The notes beneath the pieces were generated by a model. That model saw nothing but the letters and a program-made list of their open reading frames with translations, was not told the DNA's origin and did no database searches. A stretch of 64,000 nucleotides of DNA from Halosimplex halobium (GTDB taxonomy: Archaea > Halobacteriota > Halobacteria > Halobacteriales > Haloarculaceae). The stretch spans positions 109,489 through 173,488 of the forward strand of contig NZ_JBLKNX010000013.1 of NCBI RefSeq assembly GCF_051414055.1, in the 5' to 3' direction. Positions 32,668 through 43,333 of this stretch are shown piece by piece. The position numbers and the translations under genes are program-made. How positions within the stretch are numbered: the stretch's first letter is position 1; each line of letters begins with the position of its first letter.

Positions 32668-34083
32668 TCAGGCGTGTTTCGGCAGCGTGACGGTGAACAC
32701 CGACCCCGTCGGGTCGTTGTCGCCCACCTCGATCTCGCCGCCGTACTGGTCGACGAGCGTGTGCGCCAGGTAGAGCCCGATCCCGGTGCCGGGGCTCTCC
32801 GGCCCCATCTCCCCTTTGCCGAAGACGGCGTCTTTCTGCGAGTCGGGGATGCCCGGGCCGTTGTCGGCGAAGCGGACTGTAACCTCGGTCGTCGACTCCT
32901 CGACGCCGACGCTGACCCGGGGGTCGGCGGCGTCGTTGTGGCGGGCGGCGTTGCTCAGCAGGTTGCCGAACACCGACGAGAGCAACTCGTTGGCGCGAAC
33001 CGAGACACGGGGGACCTCGCCGTCCACCGAGACGGTCAACTCGTCGTGGCGGCGGTCGGCCTTCTCGATCTCGTCTTCGAGGATGTGCCGGAGGTCGACG
33101 GCGGTCAGCGTGAACTCGCCGTCGCCGCCGATACTGTCGACGAAGTCGCGGGCGATCGTCGTCAGCTCGTCGATGTGGTCGCAGGTCCCCTGGATGCGCT
33201 CGACGTACTCACGGCCGTCCTCGTCGTCGACGTACTGGTCGATCCCGTCCGCCCAGGCCAGCAGCAGCTGGATGTCGTTGTTGATGTCGTGGCGGACCAG
33301 CCGGTTGATGACCGCCAGTTCCTCCGTGCGGGTCTCCAGCTCGCGCTCGCGGCGCTTCTGCTCGGTGATGTCGCGGGTGATGAGCTGGAAGGAGTCGGCC
33401 TCGCTGCCGACGCTGACCGGCGCGGCGACGTTGTGGAAGTGCCGGACCCCGAAGCTGTCCTGGAAGGTGACGGCCGACCCCGCGGTGAGCGCCCGCCGGC
33501 CGTGTTCGATGCGGCCGGCGGCGGTCTCCGTCGGCAGCACGTCCGAGAGGTGCGTCCCGGTCAGCTCCGAGCGGGTGGTGTCGAACGACCGGGCCGCCGC
33601 CTCGTTGGCGGCCGTGATCGTCCCGTCGACGGCGACCTGCGTGATCTCGTCGGGCGTGTTGTTGACCAGCAGCTCGTACTTCTCGTTGGCCCGGCGCTGC
33701 GCGACGACGTTCTCGATGCGGTTGGCCAGCAGCTGCAGTTGCCCCTCCTCGGCGATGTCGTCCTTCCGGAGGTAGTCGTCGACGCCCGCGCCGATCGCCC
33801 GGCTGGCCGTCCGCTCGTCGCCCTTCCCGGTCAGGAGGATGAAGGGGAGGCCGTACTCCTCGTCGACGCGCTCGTACAGTTCCAGCCCGTTCAGCCCGGG
33901 CATCTCGAAGTCGCTGACGACGCAGTCGACCGACCGCTCGTCGAGGGTCGCCAGCGCCTGTTCGCCGTCTTCGGCCTTCCACACGGAGATGTCCGCCGCC
34001 TCCCCAAGCCGGTCGGAGACGATCGTGCGAAAGAAGCCGCTGTCGTCGACGAGCAGCACGTCGATCGACGACGTATCCATCAT
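32668..34083 (-). CDS. Receiver-PAS-histidine kinase
   Basis: This 471-residue soluble kinase starts with a receiver (residues 8-125; VLLVDDSGFF, phospho-Asp in VVSDFEMPGLNG, Lys in YLRKDDI), then a PAS domain (about 135-250), a dimerisation helix with the H-box RHDINNDIQLL (His near 265) and an ATPase domain with NLLSNAARHND, DNGPGIP and GTGIGLYLAHTL. An N-terminal receiver on a kinase is common in haloarchaea and may let another kinase set its activity. There is no membrane segment. ATG 34083 or 34080 can start it. Confidence 0.9.
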   Translation of the reverse strand: MMDTSSIDVLLVDDSGFFRTIVSDRLGEAADISVWKAEDGEQALATLDERSVDCVVSDFEMPGLNGLELYERVDEEYGLPFILLTGKGDERTASRAIGAGVDDYLRKDDIAEEGQLQLLANRIENVVAQRRANEKYELLVNNTPDEITQVAVDGTITAANEAAARSFDTTRSELTGTHLSDVLPTETAAGRIEHGRRALTAGSAVTFQDSFGVRHFHNVAAPVSVGSEADSFQLITRDITEQKRRERELETRTEELAVINRLVRHDINNDIQLLLAWADGIDQYVDDEDGREYVERIQGTCDHIDELTTIARDFVDSIGGDGEFTLTAVDLRHILEDEIEKADRRHDELTVSVDGEVPRVSVRANELLSSVFGNLLSNAARHNDAADPRVSVGVEESTTEVTVRFADNGPGIPDSQKDAVFGKGEMGPESPGTGIGLYLAHTLVDQYGGEIEVGDNDPTGSVFTVTLPKHA

Positions 34084-34251
34084 ACCGAAGCGTCGCCGAC
34101 CGCGGTGTTATAGCTGACTCCCGGATTTTCGCCGGCGATAATCGAACTGGACGCCTGTCCCCGTTGGACGGACGGGCCGCGCCGACGCGCCCGAACCGGC
34201 GCCGCTGGCTGCAAGCCCGGGATATTTCAGTCCGGAGCCGTACTCGCTCGC

Positions 34252-36141
<1,890 letters not shown>

Positions 36142-36241
36142 GCGGCCGCCGAGACCCGGTCGCCGACGGCGGAGCGTGCGGGTGGCCCCGCCCCCCGTGT
36201 CGTCGGTGTACTCATGACTCGCCGTCCCGAAGAGTGCCGCC

Positions 36242-37402
36242 ATGCGCGTCACGGCAATCGAGACGGTCACCTACGACGACGATTCGGACCTCACCGACAC
36301 CGAGCGCGACATCGACATCACGACGCTCCGGGTCCACACCGACGAGGGGGTCGTCGGCCTCGGCGAGACGTTCCCGCAGGCGGGCATGGAGACGGCGGCG
36401 CTCCACGGGCCCGTCGCCGACCACGTCCTCGGCGAGGACCCCCGGGACCTCCAGGGCCTGCGCGACGACCTGCAGACGTACTTCAACTACTACGGCCACG
36501 CAGGCGCGGAAACCCGGGCGCTGAGTGCGCTCGACATCGCCTGCTGGGACATCAAGGGCAGGGCGGCCGGCGAACCGATCTACCAGCTGCTGGGCGGGAA
36601 GGCCCGGGAGTCGATCCCGACCTACAACACCAGCTACGAGCAGGCGTACGACTTCGTGGACGAGCCGGTCGCGCTCGCCGAGTCGCTGCTCGACGAGGGG
36701 ATCACCTCGATGAAGATCTGGCCGTTCGACGAGTTCGCCGAGAAGACCCGCGGCCAGCGCATCTCCGACCGGGACCTCGAGGCGGGGCTCGAACCGCTCC
36801 GGCGGATCCGCGAGGCCGTCGGCGACGAGATGGACGTGGCCGTCGAGTTCCACGGCCTGTGGTCGCTGACGCCGGCCAAGAAGCTCGTCCGCGCGGTCGA
36901 GGAGTACGACCCGCTGTGGGTCGAGGACGTGATCCGCAAGGGCGACCTCGACGCCTACGCCCGGCTGGACGAAGCGACCGAGGCGCCGCTCTGTGTCTCC
37001 GAGCGGCTGCTGGGTCGCTACGAGTTCGCCCAGGCCATGCGGACCGGCGCCGTCGACGTGGTGATGCCGGACCTGTGCTGGACCGGCGGGATCAGCGAGG
37101 GGCGGGCGATCGCGGACATGGCCGAGAGCGCCCACCTCCCCGTCGCGCCGCACAACTCCGGCGGCCCCGTGCTCCACTTCGCCGACGCCCACCTCTCGGC
37201 GGCGATCCCGAACCTCTACGTCATGGAGACGATCCGCGACCGCTACGACGGCTGGCACCGCAACCTCGTGGCCGACGCGCTGTCCGTCGAGGACGGCCGC
37301 CTCCCGCTCCCGGAGGGGCCGGGACTCGGGACGGCGTTCGACGAGTCGCTGCTCGACCACCCGGACACCGAGGTGCGCCGGACGGAACTGGGCGGCGACT
37401 AG
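36242..37402 (+). CDS. Mandelate racemase/muconate lactonising enzyme family protein
   Basis: The 386-residue protein is an enolase-superfamily enzyme. The capping domain covers residues 1-130 (LSALDIACWDIKGRAAG), and the barrel follows with MKIWPFD, metal ligands in VAVEFHGLWS, LWVEDVIRK and CVSERLLGRYEF, and the His motif LPVAPHNSGGP. The EFHG ligand strand and VAPHN are typical of acid-sugar dehydratases, so a sugar-acid dehydratase is more likely than a racemase. The substrate is not decided. Confidence 0.88.
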   Translation: MRVTAIETVTYDDDSDLTDTERDIDITTLRVHTDEGVVGLGETFPQAGMETAALHGPVADHVLGEDPRDLQGLRDDLQTYFNYYGHAGAETRALSALDIACWDIKGRAAGEPIYQLLGGKARESIPTYNTSYEQAYDFVDEPVALAESLLDEGITSMKIWPFDEFAEKTRGQRISDRDLEAGLEPLRRIREAVGDEMDVAVEFHGLWSLTPAKKLVRAVEEYDPLWVEDVIRKGDLDAYARLDEATEAPLCVSERLLGRYEFAQAMRTGAVDVVMPDLCWTGGISEGRAIADMAESAHLPVAPHNSGGPVLHFADAHLSAAIPNLYVMETIRDRYDGWHRNLVADALSVEDGRLPLPEGPGLGTAFDESLLDHPDTEVRRTELGGD

Positions 37403-37502
37403 CCGCCCTCGGTCGCCGAGAGTCCCCGACCGCCCTGCCGCGGGCCGCCACCGTGCCGCGGGCGACCGCGTGCGACCGAACCGCGTCTATCCACCACCGA
37501 AG

Positions 37503-37510
37503 TAATATAT
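37503..37510 (+). promoter_or_regulatory. TATA box of the AI-2E family gene
   Basis: TAATATAT is centred 26-27 bp before the ATG at 37532, which predicts a leaderless transcript. Confidence 0.6.
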
Positions 37511-37531
37511 CGGGCGGTTGAAGCCCGGGGC

Positions 37532-38632
37532 ATGCCAGAGGGTCCCGAGCCCCCGGGCTGGGTCGTCGAACAGCCGGGACTGACCGCCGTCGCGCTGGTG
37601 AGCGTCCTCCTCGCGCTGGCCGTGCTCGCCCCGTACCTCCAGTTCGTCCTGTTCGGCGTCGTCCTCGCGTACATCCTCTACCCGGTCCAGCGGCGCCTGG
37701 AGCGGTACGTCCGGCCGATGGTCGCGGCGATGGGCGTCGTGGTCGTCACGCTGCTGGTCGTCCTGCTCCCGCTAATCTGGGTGCTGTCGCTCGCCGTCCA
37801 GCAGGCGTTCGGCGTCGTCCGGACCATCCGACGGGGCGACATCGACGTCGAGCGGATCGAGCAACTGATCGAGGCCAACGGGTACTCCGTCGACCTCGTG
37901 GCCGTCTACGAGGCCAACCAGGGCCGGATCGCGATGGCCATCCAGGAGGTCACGACGGGCGCGCTCGGCCTCGTCGGCAGCCTCCCCGGGCTGTTCATCG
38001 GGCTGACGATCACGGTCTTCGTCCTGTTCGCGCTACTGCGGGACGGCGAGGGGCTGCTCGCGTGGGTCGAGTGGGTGCTGCCCGTCCCCGACGACGACCT
38101 GGCCGAACTCCGGGCGGGAATTGACGACCTCATGTGGGCGTCGGTCGTCGGCAACGTCGCCGTCGCGGCCATCCAGGCGGTGATGCTCGGCGTCGGCCTG
38201 TTCGTCGCGGGCGTCCCGGCGATCGTCTTCCTCACCGTGGCGACTTTCGTGCTGACGCTGCTGCCGCTGGTGGGCGCGTTCGGGGTCTGGATCCCCGCGG
38301 CGGCGTATCTCGTCTCGGTCGGCCGTCCGCAGGCCGGCGCGGCCGTCGTCGTCTACGGCCTGTTCGTCACCTTCTCGGACTCGTACCTGCGGCCTGCGCT
38401 GATCGGCCAGACCGCCGCGTTCAACTCCGCCATCGTCATCGTCGGCATCTTCGGCGGGCTCGTCGTCTTCGGCGCGGTCGGCCTGTTCGTCGGTCCGGTC
38501 GTCCTCGGCGGCGCGAAGCTCGCGCTCGACAGCTTCGCCCGCGAGCACGCCGGCGACCCCCCCGACGAAGCGAGCGTCGAGCCGGCCGACGACGGTACCG
38601 GCGCCGCCGAGGGGAACGCGGAGGCGGGGTGA
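37532..38632 (+). CDS. AI-2E family transporter
   Basis: The 366-residue membrane protein has the AI-2E (TqsA/PerM) layout: two N-terminal helices (VALVSVLLALAVLAPYLQF and VLAYILYPVQRRL), a third helix, a soluble middle, and a C-terminal bundle of four or five helices with the FLTVATFVLTLLPLVGAFGVWIP signature split across it. Members export small molecules or act as sodium/proton antiporters. The tail after residue 330 is acidic. The substrate is unknown. Confidence 0.88.
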   Translation: MPEGPEPPGWVVEQPGLTAVALVSVLLALAVLAPYLQFVLFGVVLAYILYPVQRRLERYVRPMVAAMGVVVVTLLVVLLPLIWVLSLAVQQAFGVVRTIRRGDIDVERIEQLIEANGYSVDLVAVYEANQGRIAMAIQEVTTGALGLVGSLPGLFIGLTITVFVLFALLRDGEGLLAWVEWVLPVPDDDLAELRAGIDDLMWASVVGNVAVAAIQAVMLGVGLFVAGVPAIVFLTVATFVLTLLPLVGAFGVWIPAAAYLVSVGRPQAGAAVVVYGLFVTFSDSYLRPALIGQTAAFNSAIVIVGIFGGLVVFGAVGLFVGPVVLGGAKLALDSFAREHAGDPPDEASVEPADDGTGAAEGNAEAG

Positions 38633-38683
38633 GCGCCCGCCGGGGGCGGCCGACCCCCGGGACCGACCGCGCCGGGAAGTGGC

Positions 38684-38701
38684 CGAAAAAGATAGTTTAT
38701 A
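38684..38701 (+). promoter_or_regulatory. BRE and TATA box of the radical SAM gene
   Basis: CGAAAAAG (BRE-like) followed by TTTATA at 38696-38701 lies 26-31 bp before the ATG at 38727. This is one of the best archaeal promoter matches in the window and predicts a leaderless message. Confidence 0.7.
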
Positions 38702-38726
38702 CGCGTCGAGCGGGTACCGGGAAGCG

Positions 38727-40523
38727 ATGACCCGAGACCCCGCGACGCTGGACGTGACCATCGTCGACGGGTACGTCGACGAGCCGGCGCACTTCGGCGT
38801 GCCGCCCTACATCTCGACGTACCCGCGCTACACCGCGGGGGCGCTCGTCGACGCCGGCGTGCCGCGCGAGCAAATTACGTATCACACCATCGACGGCCTG
38901 CGCGACGACAACGCCCGCTGGGCGGACGTGGCCGACGCCGACCTCATGATCTACGTCGGCGGCATGACCGTCCCCGGCAAGTACGTCGGCGGCACCCCCG
39001 CCGAACCCGACGAGGTCCGCCGACTCACCTGGGAGGCCGACGGGACGACCCTGCTGGGCGGCCCCATCCGCTTCGGCGTCGGCGAGGAGAACAAGGGGGC
39101 CGAGGAGACCGAACGCGACGACCTCGACTACGACTTCGTCGCGAAGGGCGACGTGGAGGCCGCCGCCCACGACCTCGTCCGGGAGGGGCTGGAGGGCTTT
39201 TCCGACCGGATGCGCGACAACGAGGAGATCCGGCGGTGGGCCCGCGAGGGCGCGTTCGTCGTCGAGCAACACCCCAACCACCCCGACTACCTCATCGCCG
39301 AGATGGAGACCTCCCGGGGCTGTGCCTACCGCTGTTCCTTCTGCACGGAGCCGCTGTACGGCGACCCCGCCTTCCGCACGGCCGAGTCGGTCGTCGACGA
39401 GGTCGACGCCCTCTCGGACCACGGCGTCCGGGACTTCCGGCTGGGCCGCCAGGCCGACATCCTCGCGTTCGGCGGCGACGGCGAGGCGCCCAACCCCGAG
39501 GCCCTGCGGGATCTGTACGGCGGCATCCGCGAGGTCGCGCCCGACCTGCGGACGCTGCACCTCGACAACATGAACCCGGTGACGATCACGGACTACCCCG
39601 AGAAGTCGCGGGAGGGCATCCGGATCATCGCCGAGCACAACACGCCCGGCGACACGGCCGCGTTCGGCCTGGAGTCGGCCGACCCGGTGGTCCAGGAGGA
39701 GAACAACCTGCTGGTGTCGGCCGAGGAGTGTCTCGAAGCCGTCCGGGTCGTCAACGAGGAGGCCGGCTGGCGGCCGGGCGGCGACCGCGAGTCGGCGCCC
39801 AACTTCGGGTCCGACGCCTCGCGGCGCCTGCCGAAACTCCTGCCGGGGATCAACCTCGTCCACGGCCTGGAGGGCGAGCGCAGTGAGACGTTCGAACACA
39901 ACAAGCAGTTCCTGCGGGACCTGCTCGACGAGGGGCTGATGGTCCGGCGGATCAACATCCGGCAGGTGATGGCCTTCGAGGGGACGGAGATGAGCGACAC
40001 CGGCGCGGAGATCGCCCGCGACCACAAGCAGCAGTTCAAGACCTACAAGCGGGAAGTGCGCGAGGAGATCGACAACGCGATGCTCCAGCGGGTGGCGCCG
40101 CCCGGGACGGTGCTGCCCGACGTGCACCTGGAGTACCACCAGGACGGCAAGACGTTCGGCCGGCAACTTGGGACCTACGCGCTGCTGGTGGCGATCCCCG
40201 GCGAACGGGAGCTCGGGCGGACGGTCGACGTGGCGGTCACCGACCACGGCTACCGCTCGGTGACCGGAGTCCCCTACCCGCTGGACCTCAACGCGGCCTC
40301 GATGGACGAACTGACTGCGGTCCCGGGGATCGGGCGGTCGACTGCGGGCGACGTGGTCGTGAATCGACCCTACGACTCGCTGGACGCCGTCGCGGCCGAC
40401 ATCGACCTCGGCCGGTTCGCGACCGTCGACGACGAACCGCCGGCGCCGGTGCCCGGACTCGGCGACGGGGACGACCGGGTCGGCACCCCCGAGCGTTCGG
40501 AGACGCCCGAAGCGGGCGACTGA
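38727..40523 (+). CDS. Radical SAM protein with C-terminal HhH domain
   Basis: The 598-residue protein has an N-terminal alpha/beta region (1-190) and a radical SAM core with the cluster motif CAYRCSFC near residue 200 (Cx3Cx2C), preceded by METSRG. The end holds a helix-hairpin-helix: DLNAASMDELTAVPGIGRST, a DNA-binding type motif. Such proteins are conserved in archaea with unknown substrate. The HhH suggests action on or near nucleic acid, which is inference. A short Pro/Asp-rich tail follows. Confidence 0.88.
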   Translation: MTRDPATLDVTIVDGYVDEPAHFGVPPYISTYPRYTAGALVDAGVPREQITYHTIDGLRDDNARWADVADADLMIYVGGMTVPGKYVGGTPAEPDEVRRLTWEADGTTLLGGPIRFGVGEENKGAEETERDDLDYDFVAKGDVEAAAHDLVREGLEGFSDRMRDNEEIRRWAREGAFVVEQHPNHPDYLIAEMETSRGCAYRCSFCTEPLYGDPAFRTAESVVDEVDALSDHGVRDFRLGRQADILAFGGDGEAPNPEALRDLYGGIREVAPDLRTLHLDNMNPVTITDYPEKSREGIRIIAEHNTPGDTAAFGLESADPVVQEENNLLVSAEECLEAVRVVNEEAGWRPGGDRESAPNFGSDASRRLPKLLPGINLVHGLEGERSETFEHNKQFLRDLLDEGLMVRRINIRQVMAFEGTEMSDTGAEIARDHKQQFKTYKREVREEIDNAMLQRVAPPGTVLPDVHLEYHQDGKTFGRQLGTYALLVAIPGERELGRTVDVAVTDHGYRSVTGVPYPLDLNAASMDELTAVPGIGRSTAGDVVVNRPYDSLDAVAADIDLGRFATVDDEPPAPVPGLGDGDDRVGTPERSETPEAGD

Positions 40524-40692
40524 CGGCGGGATCCTGCGCGTCCGCCGGTGACTGAGCCCCGGGCGTCGGTCGCCGGGTCGGTCGATGGTCGCGGTCCGGG
40601 CCGGGCGCCCGGTCGGCGGCCCGCCGGGCGTCAGCCGCTGCCTGCACCCGCGAACAGAAGGTTCTTGGCCGTCCCCCCCGGTAGCTGCACCA

Positions 40693-42543
40693 ATGAGTGA
40701 CGCCGAGGTGAGCGTCGTCCTCCCGGCCTACAACGAGGAGGCCACCATCGAGCGGACGGTGGAGGTCACGCTGGAGACGCTCGCCTCGTTTCTCCCCGCC
40801 GGTGCTTTCGAGGTGATCGTCGCCGAGGACGGCTGCGACGACCGCACGCCGGAGATCGCCTCGCGGATGGCGGAGGAAGACGAACGGGTCCGCCACATCC
40901 ACAGCGACGAACGGCTCGGCCGCGGCGGCGCCCTGGAGTACGCCTTCGAGCGGGCCGCGGGCTCGACGCTGGTCTACTTCGACACGGACCTCGCGACGGA
41001 CATGAAACACCTGGAGGAGCTGGTCGAGAGCGTCCGCTCCGGCGAGTACGACGTGGCGACCGGCTCGCGGTGGATGCCCGAGAACCAGGCCGACCGGCCG
41101 ACCAAGCGGGCCGTCTCCAGCCTGGGGTACAACACCCTCGTCCGCCTGTTCCTCCGGTCGGACCTGCAGGACCACCAGTGCGGGTTCAAGGCCATCTCGC
41201 GGGAGGCCTTCGACGCGCTCCGGAGCGACGTGGAAGACGAACACTGGTTCTGGGACACCGAGGTACTCGTGCTCTCACAGCGGCGCGGGTACAGGGTCAG
41301 GGAGTTCCCCGTCGACTGGGAGCCCAAGGGCGACACGAAGGTCGACCTCGTCCGCGACGTGTTCGGCATGGGGAGCCAGATCCTCCGGACGTGGTGGCAG
41401 CTGTCGGTGAGCCCGCGGATCTCCCGGCGGGTGAGCATGGCCGCGGGGTCGGTCCTCGTCATGCTCGCGCTGGTGGTCGCGGTGAGCGTCGTCTTCGACC
41501 TGGGGGCGGTCGTCGACGCGATGAGCGGCGCGGACCCGCGGTGGATCCTGGCCTCGGGGGTCGTCTACCTGCTGTCGTGGCCGCTGCGGGGGCTGCGCTA
41601 CCGGGACATCCTCGACCGGCTGGGCTACCCCAGCGACACGTGGTTCATGACGGGCGCGGTGTTCATCAGCCAGACGGGCAATCTCGTCTTCCCGGCACGG
41701 CTGGGCGACGGCGTCCGCGCATACGTCGTGAAGGCGAGACGGGACGTGCCCTATCCGAGCGGGTTCGCGTCGCTGGCCATCGAGCGCGTGTTCGACCTGC
41801 TGGCGATCACCGTCCTCGGCGGGAGCGTCCTCGTCGGCCTGGTCCTGACCGGGGGGACCGACCAGATCGTCGCGGCCGTCGCGGCGGAGGTCCCGCCGGT
41901 CACGGTCGGCGGCGAGACCATCGAGCCCGGCGCGGCCGCCCGGACCGCCCTCCGGGTCGCCGCGGCCGTCGGCGCCGCCGCGGTCCTCGCGGTGACGGCC
42001 ATCCTGCTCAGCGCCCGCATGGAGAGCGACTACGTCCACCGCGCGGTCACCGCGGTGAGCAACGACTCCTACGCCGACTACGTCGCCGGCGTCATCGAGC
42101 AGTTCGTCGGCGACGTGCAGGCCGTCGTCAGCGACCGCGGCGCCTTCCTCCGGGTCGGCGTCGGCAGCCTCGTCATCTGGGTCGTCGACGTGCTGACGGC
42201 GCTCGTCGTCTTCGCGGCGTTCCCCGGTATCACGCTGACGCCTGCCCTCGTCGCGACCGCCTTCTTCGCCGTCAGCGTCGGCAACCTCGCGAAGGTCCTC
42301 CCCCTCTCGCCGGGCGGGATCGGCCTCTACGAGGGCGCCTTCACGCTCATCGTCTTCGGGCTGACGAACGTGGCGGCGCCGGTCGCGTTCGCCATCTCCA
42401 TCGTCGACCACGTCGTCAAGAACGCCGTCACCATCCTCGGCGGGATCGTCTCGATGGCCTGGCTGAACGTCTCGCTGACCACCGCCGTCGAGGAGAGCCG
42501 CGAGGCGGGCGAGGTAGAGGCCGCCGCGGCGACCGAGGACTGA
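40693..42543 (+). CDS. aglD: AglD-like glycosyltransferase with flippase-like domain
   Basis: The 616-residue protein begins with a GT2 catalytic domain (residues 1-230; VVLPAYNEEATIERTVE, the DxD-like VYFDTDLATDM, and HQCGFKAISREAF), followed by a membrane part of about eight helices of the lysylphosphatidylglycerol synthase/flippase-like type (LSPGGIGLYEGAFT). This two-part form and length match AglD, which charges dolichol phosphate with the last mannose of the S-layer glycan in Haloferax. Assignment to AglD rather than a paralogue is likely but not certain. No other agl gene is adjacent; a GT4 lies 4 kb away. Confidence 0.78.
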   Translation: MSDAEVSVVLPAYNEEATIERTVEVTLETLASFLPAGAFEVIVAEDGCDDRTPEIASRMAEEDERVRHIHSDERLGRGGALEYAFERAAGSTLVYFDTDLATDMKHLEELVESVRSGEYDVATGSRWMPENQADRPTKRAVSSLGYNTLVRLFLRSDLQDHQCGFKAISREAFDALRSDVEDEHWFWDTEVLVLSQRRGYRVREFPVDWEPKGDTKVDLVRDVFGMGSQILRTWWQLSVSPRISRRVSMAAGSVLVMLALVVAVSVVFDLGAVVDAMSGADPRWILASGVVYLLSWPLRGLRYRDILDRLGYPSDTWFMTGAVFISQTGNLVFPARLGDGVRAYVVKARRDVPYPSGFASLAIERVFDLLAITVLGGSVLVGLVLTGGTDQIVAAVAAEVPPVTVGGETIEPGAAARTALRVAAAVGAAAVLAVTAILLSARMESDYVHRAVTAVSNDSYADYVAGVIEQFVGDVQAVVSDRGAFLRVGVGSLVIWVVDVLTALVVFAAFPGITLTPALVATAFFAVSVGNLAKVLPLSPGGIGLYEGAFTLIVFGLTNVAAPVAFAISIVDHVVKNAVTILGGIVSMAWLNVSLTTAVEESREAGEVEAAAATED

Positions 42544-42564
42544 ACCGCCGGGGACCCGGCGCCC

Positions 42565-43089
42565 TCAGTACAGGTCGGTCGCGAACGGCCCGAACGCGCC
42601 CGCGACCGCGTGGGCCAGCGCCGACTCGCGGTCGATGGCCTCGCCCGTGAGTACGCCCGCCGCGCCGGCCCGCTCGCTCAGGCCCTCGGTGTCGAGCAGG
42701 TCGTCGAGCACCGGGCCGAGTTCCTCGCCCGAGCGGACGCGCCCGGCGATGTCGGCGGGGAGCCGCAGCGCCGGGCCGCCGCCGCGTTCGAGCGCGTCGC
42801 CGTCGGTCACGGCGGCCCACATGACCAGGTAGAGCCCGGGCCGCTCGGCCAGCTCCGCGACGCCGCCCTCGATCCCGACGCCGTAGTCGGCGCCGGGGTC
42901 GGCCTCCAGCGCCCGCGCCGCCCGGTTCTCCGCGCCGGTCACCGTCTCCGTACGACCCCGCGGCTGTTCCGATACGCCGGAGTCGACGGCGACGGCCGCC
43001 ACGTCGACTCCCTCGAACAGGTCGCCCGCCACTCGCTCGGTCGCTCCGACCTTCACCGGGTTCTCGCTCCCGACCGCGACGCGTGTCAT
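42565..43089 (-). CDS. DUF84 inosine/xanthosine triphosphatase
   Basis: The 174-residue protein belongs to the DUF84 (YjjX) family that removes non-canonical purine triphosphates. Marks are AVGSENPVKVGAT at the start, SGVSEQPRGRTETVTGAENRA, YGVGIEGGV and the C-terminal GVLTGEAIDRESALAHAV. It acts as a house-cleaning pyrophosphatase. A palindromic TTTATAAA lies 55 bp upstream and could serve its promoter. Confidence 0.88.
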   Translation of the reverse strand: MTRVAVGSENPVKVGATERVAGDLFEGVDVAAVAVDSGVSEQPRGRTETVTGAENRAARALEADPGADYGVGIEGGVAELAERPGLYLVMWAAVTDGDALERGGGPALRLPADIAGRVRSGEELGPVLDDLLDTEGLSERAGAAGVLTGEAIDRESALAHAVAGAFGPFATDLY

Positions 43090-43143
43090 ACCTCGATCCT
43101 GCCCGACGGCCCGCTTGCGCGTTTCGGTTCACGCCGAATACTG

Positions 43144-43151
43144 GTTTATAA
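43144..43151. promoter_or_regulatory. Palindromic TATA element between DUF84 and tfb
   Basis: TTTATAAA reads the same on both strands, so it can position transcription either way. To the left it would start RNA about 30 bases before the DUF84 ATG. To the right it would start a long-leader transcript of tfb, in addition to the nearer TATA box at 43246. Confidence 0.5.
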
Positions 43152-43238
43152 ATGCGCGATAGTAACGTGTGGAAGTCGTTCACACACCGGTCGAAATCCC
43201 GTCTTCCGGCCGTTTTTGCGACCGGACCGTCCCGGTAG

Positions 43239-43253
43239 CGAAAGATTTATAAA
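43239..43253 (+). promoter_or_regulatory. BRE and TATA box of tfb
   Basis: CGAAAG followed by TTTATAAA is a near-consensus haloarchaeal BRE-TATA pair. The expected start near 43276 leaves a 5' leader of about 58 bases before the tfb ATG at 43334, unusual in a window where most promoters are leaderless. Confidence 0.7.
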
Positions 43254-43333
43254 ACTTTCTCCGCATGATCGTTCCACCACCGAACGTCCGGGATTCTCGC
43301 GGCCTTGCTGCCCGGATCGACACGCCCCCAGCA

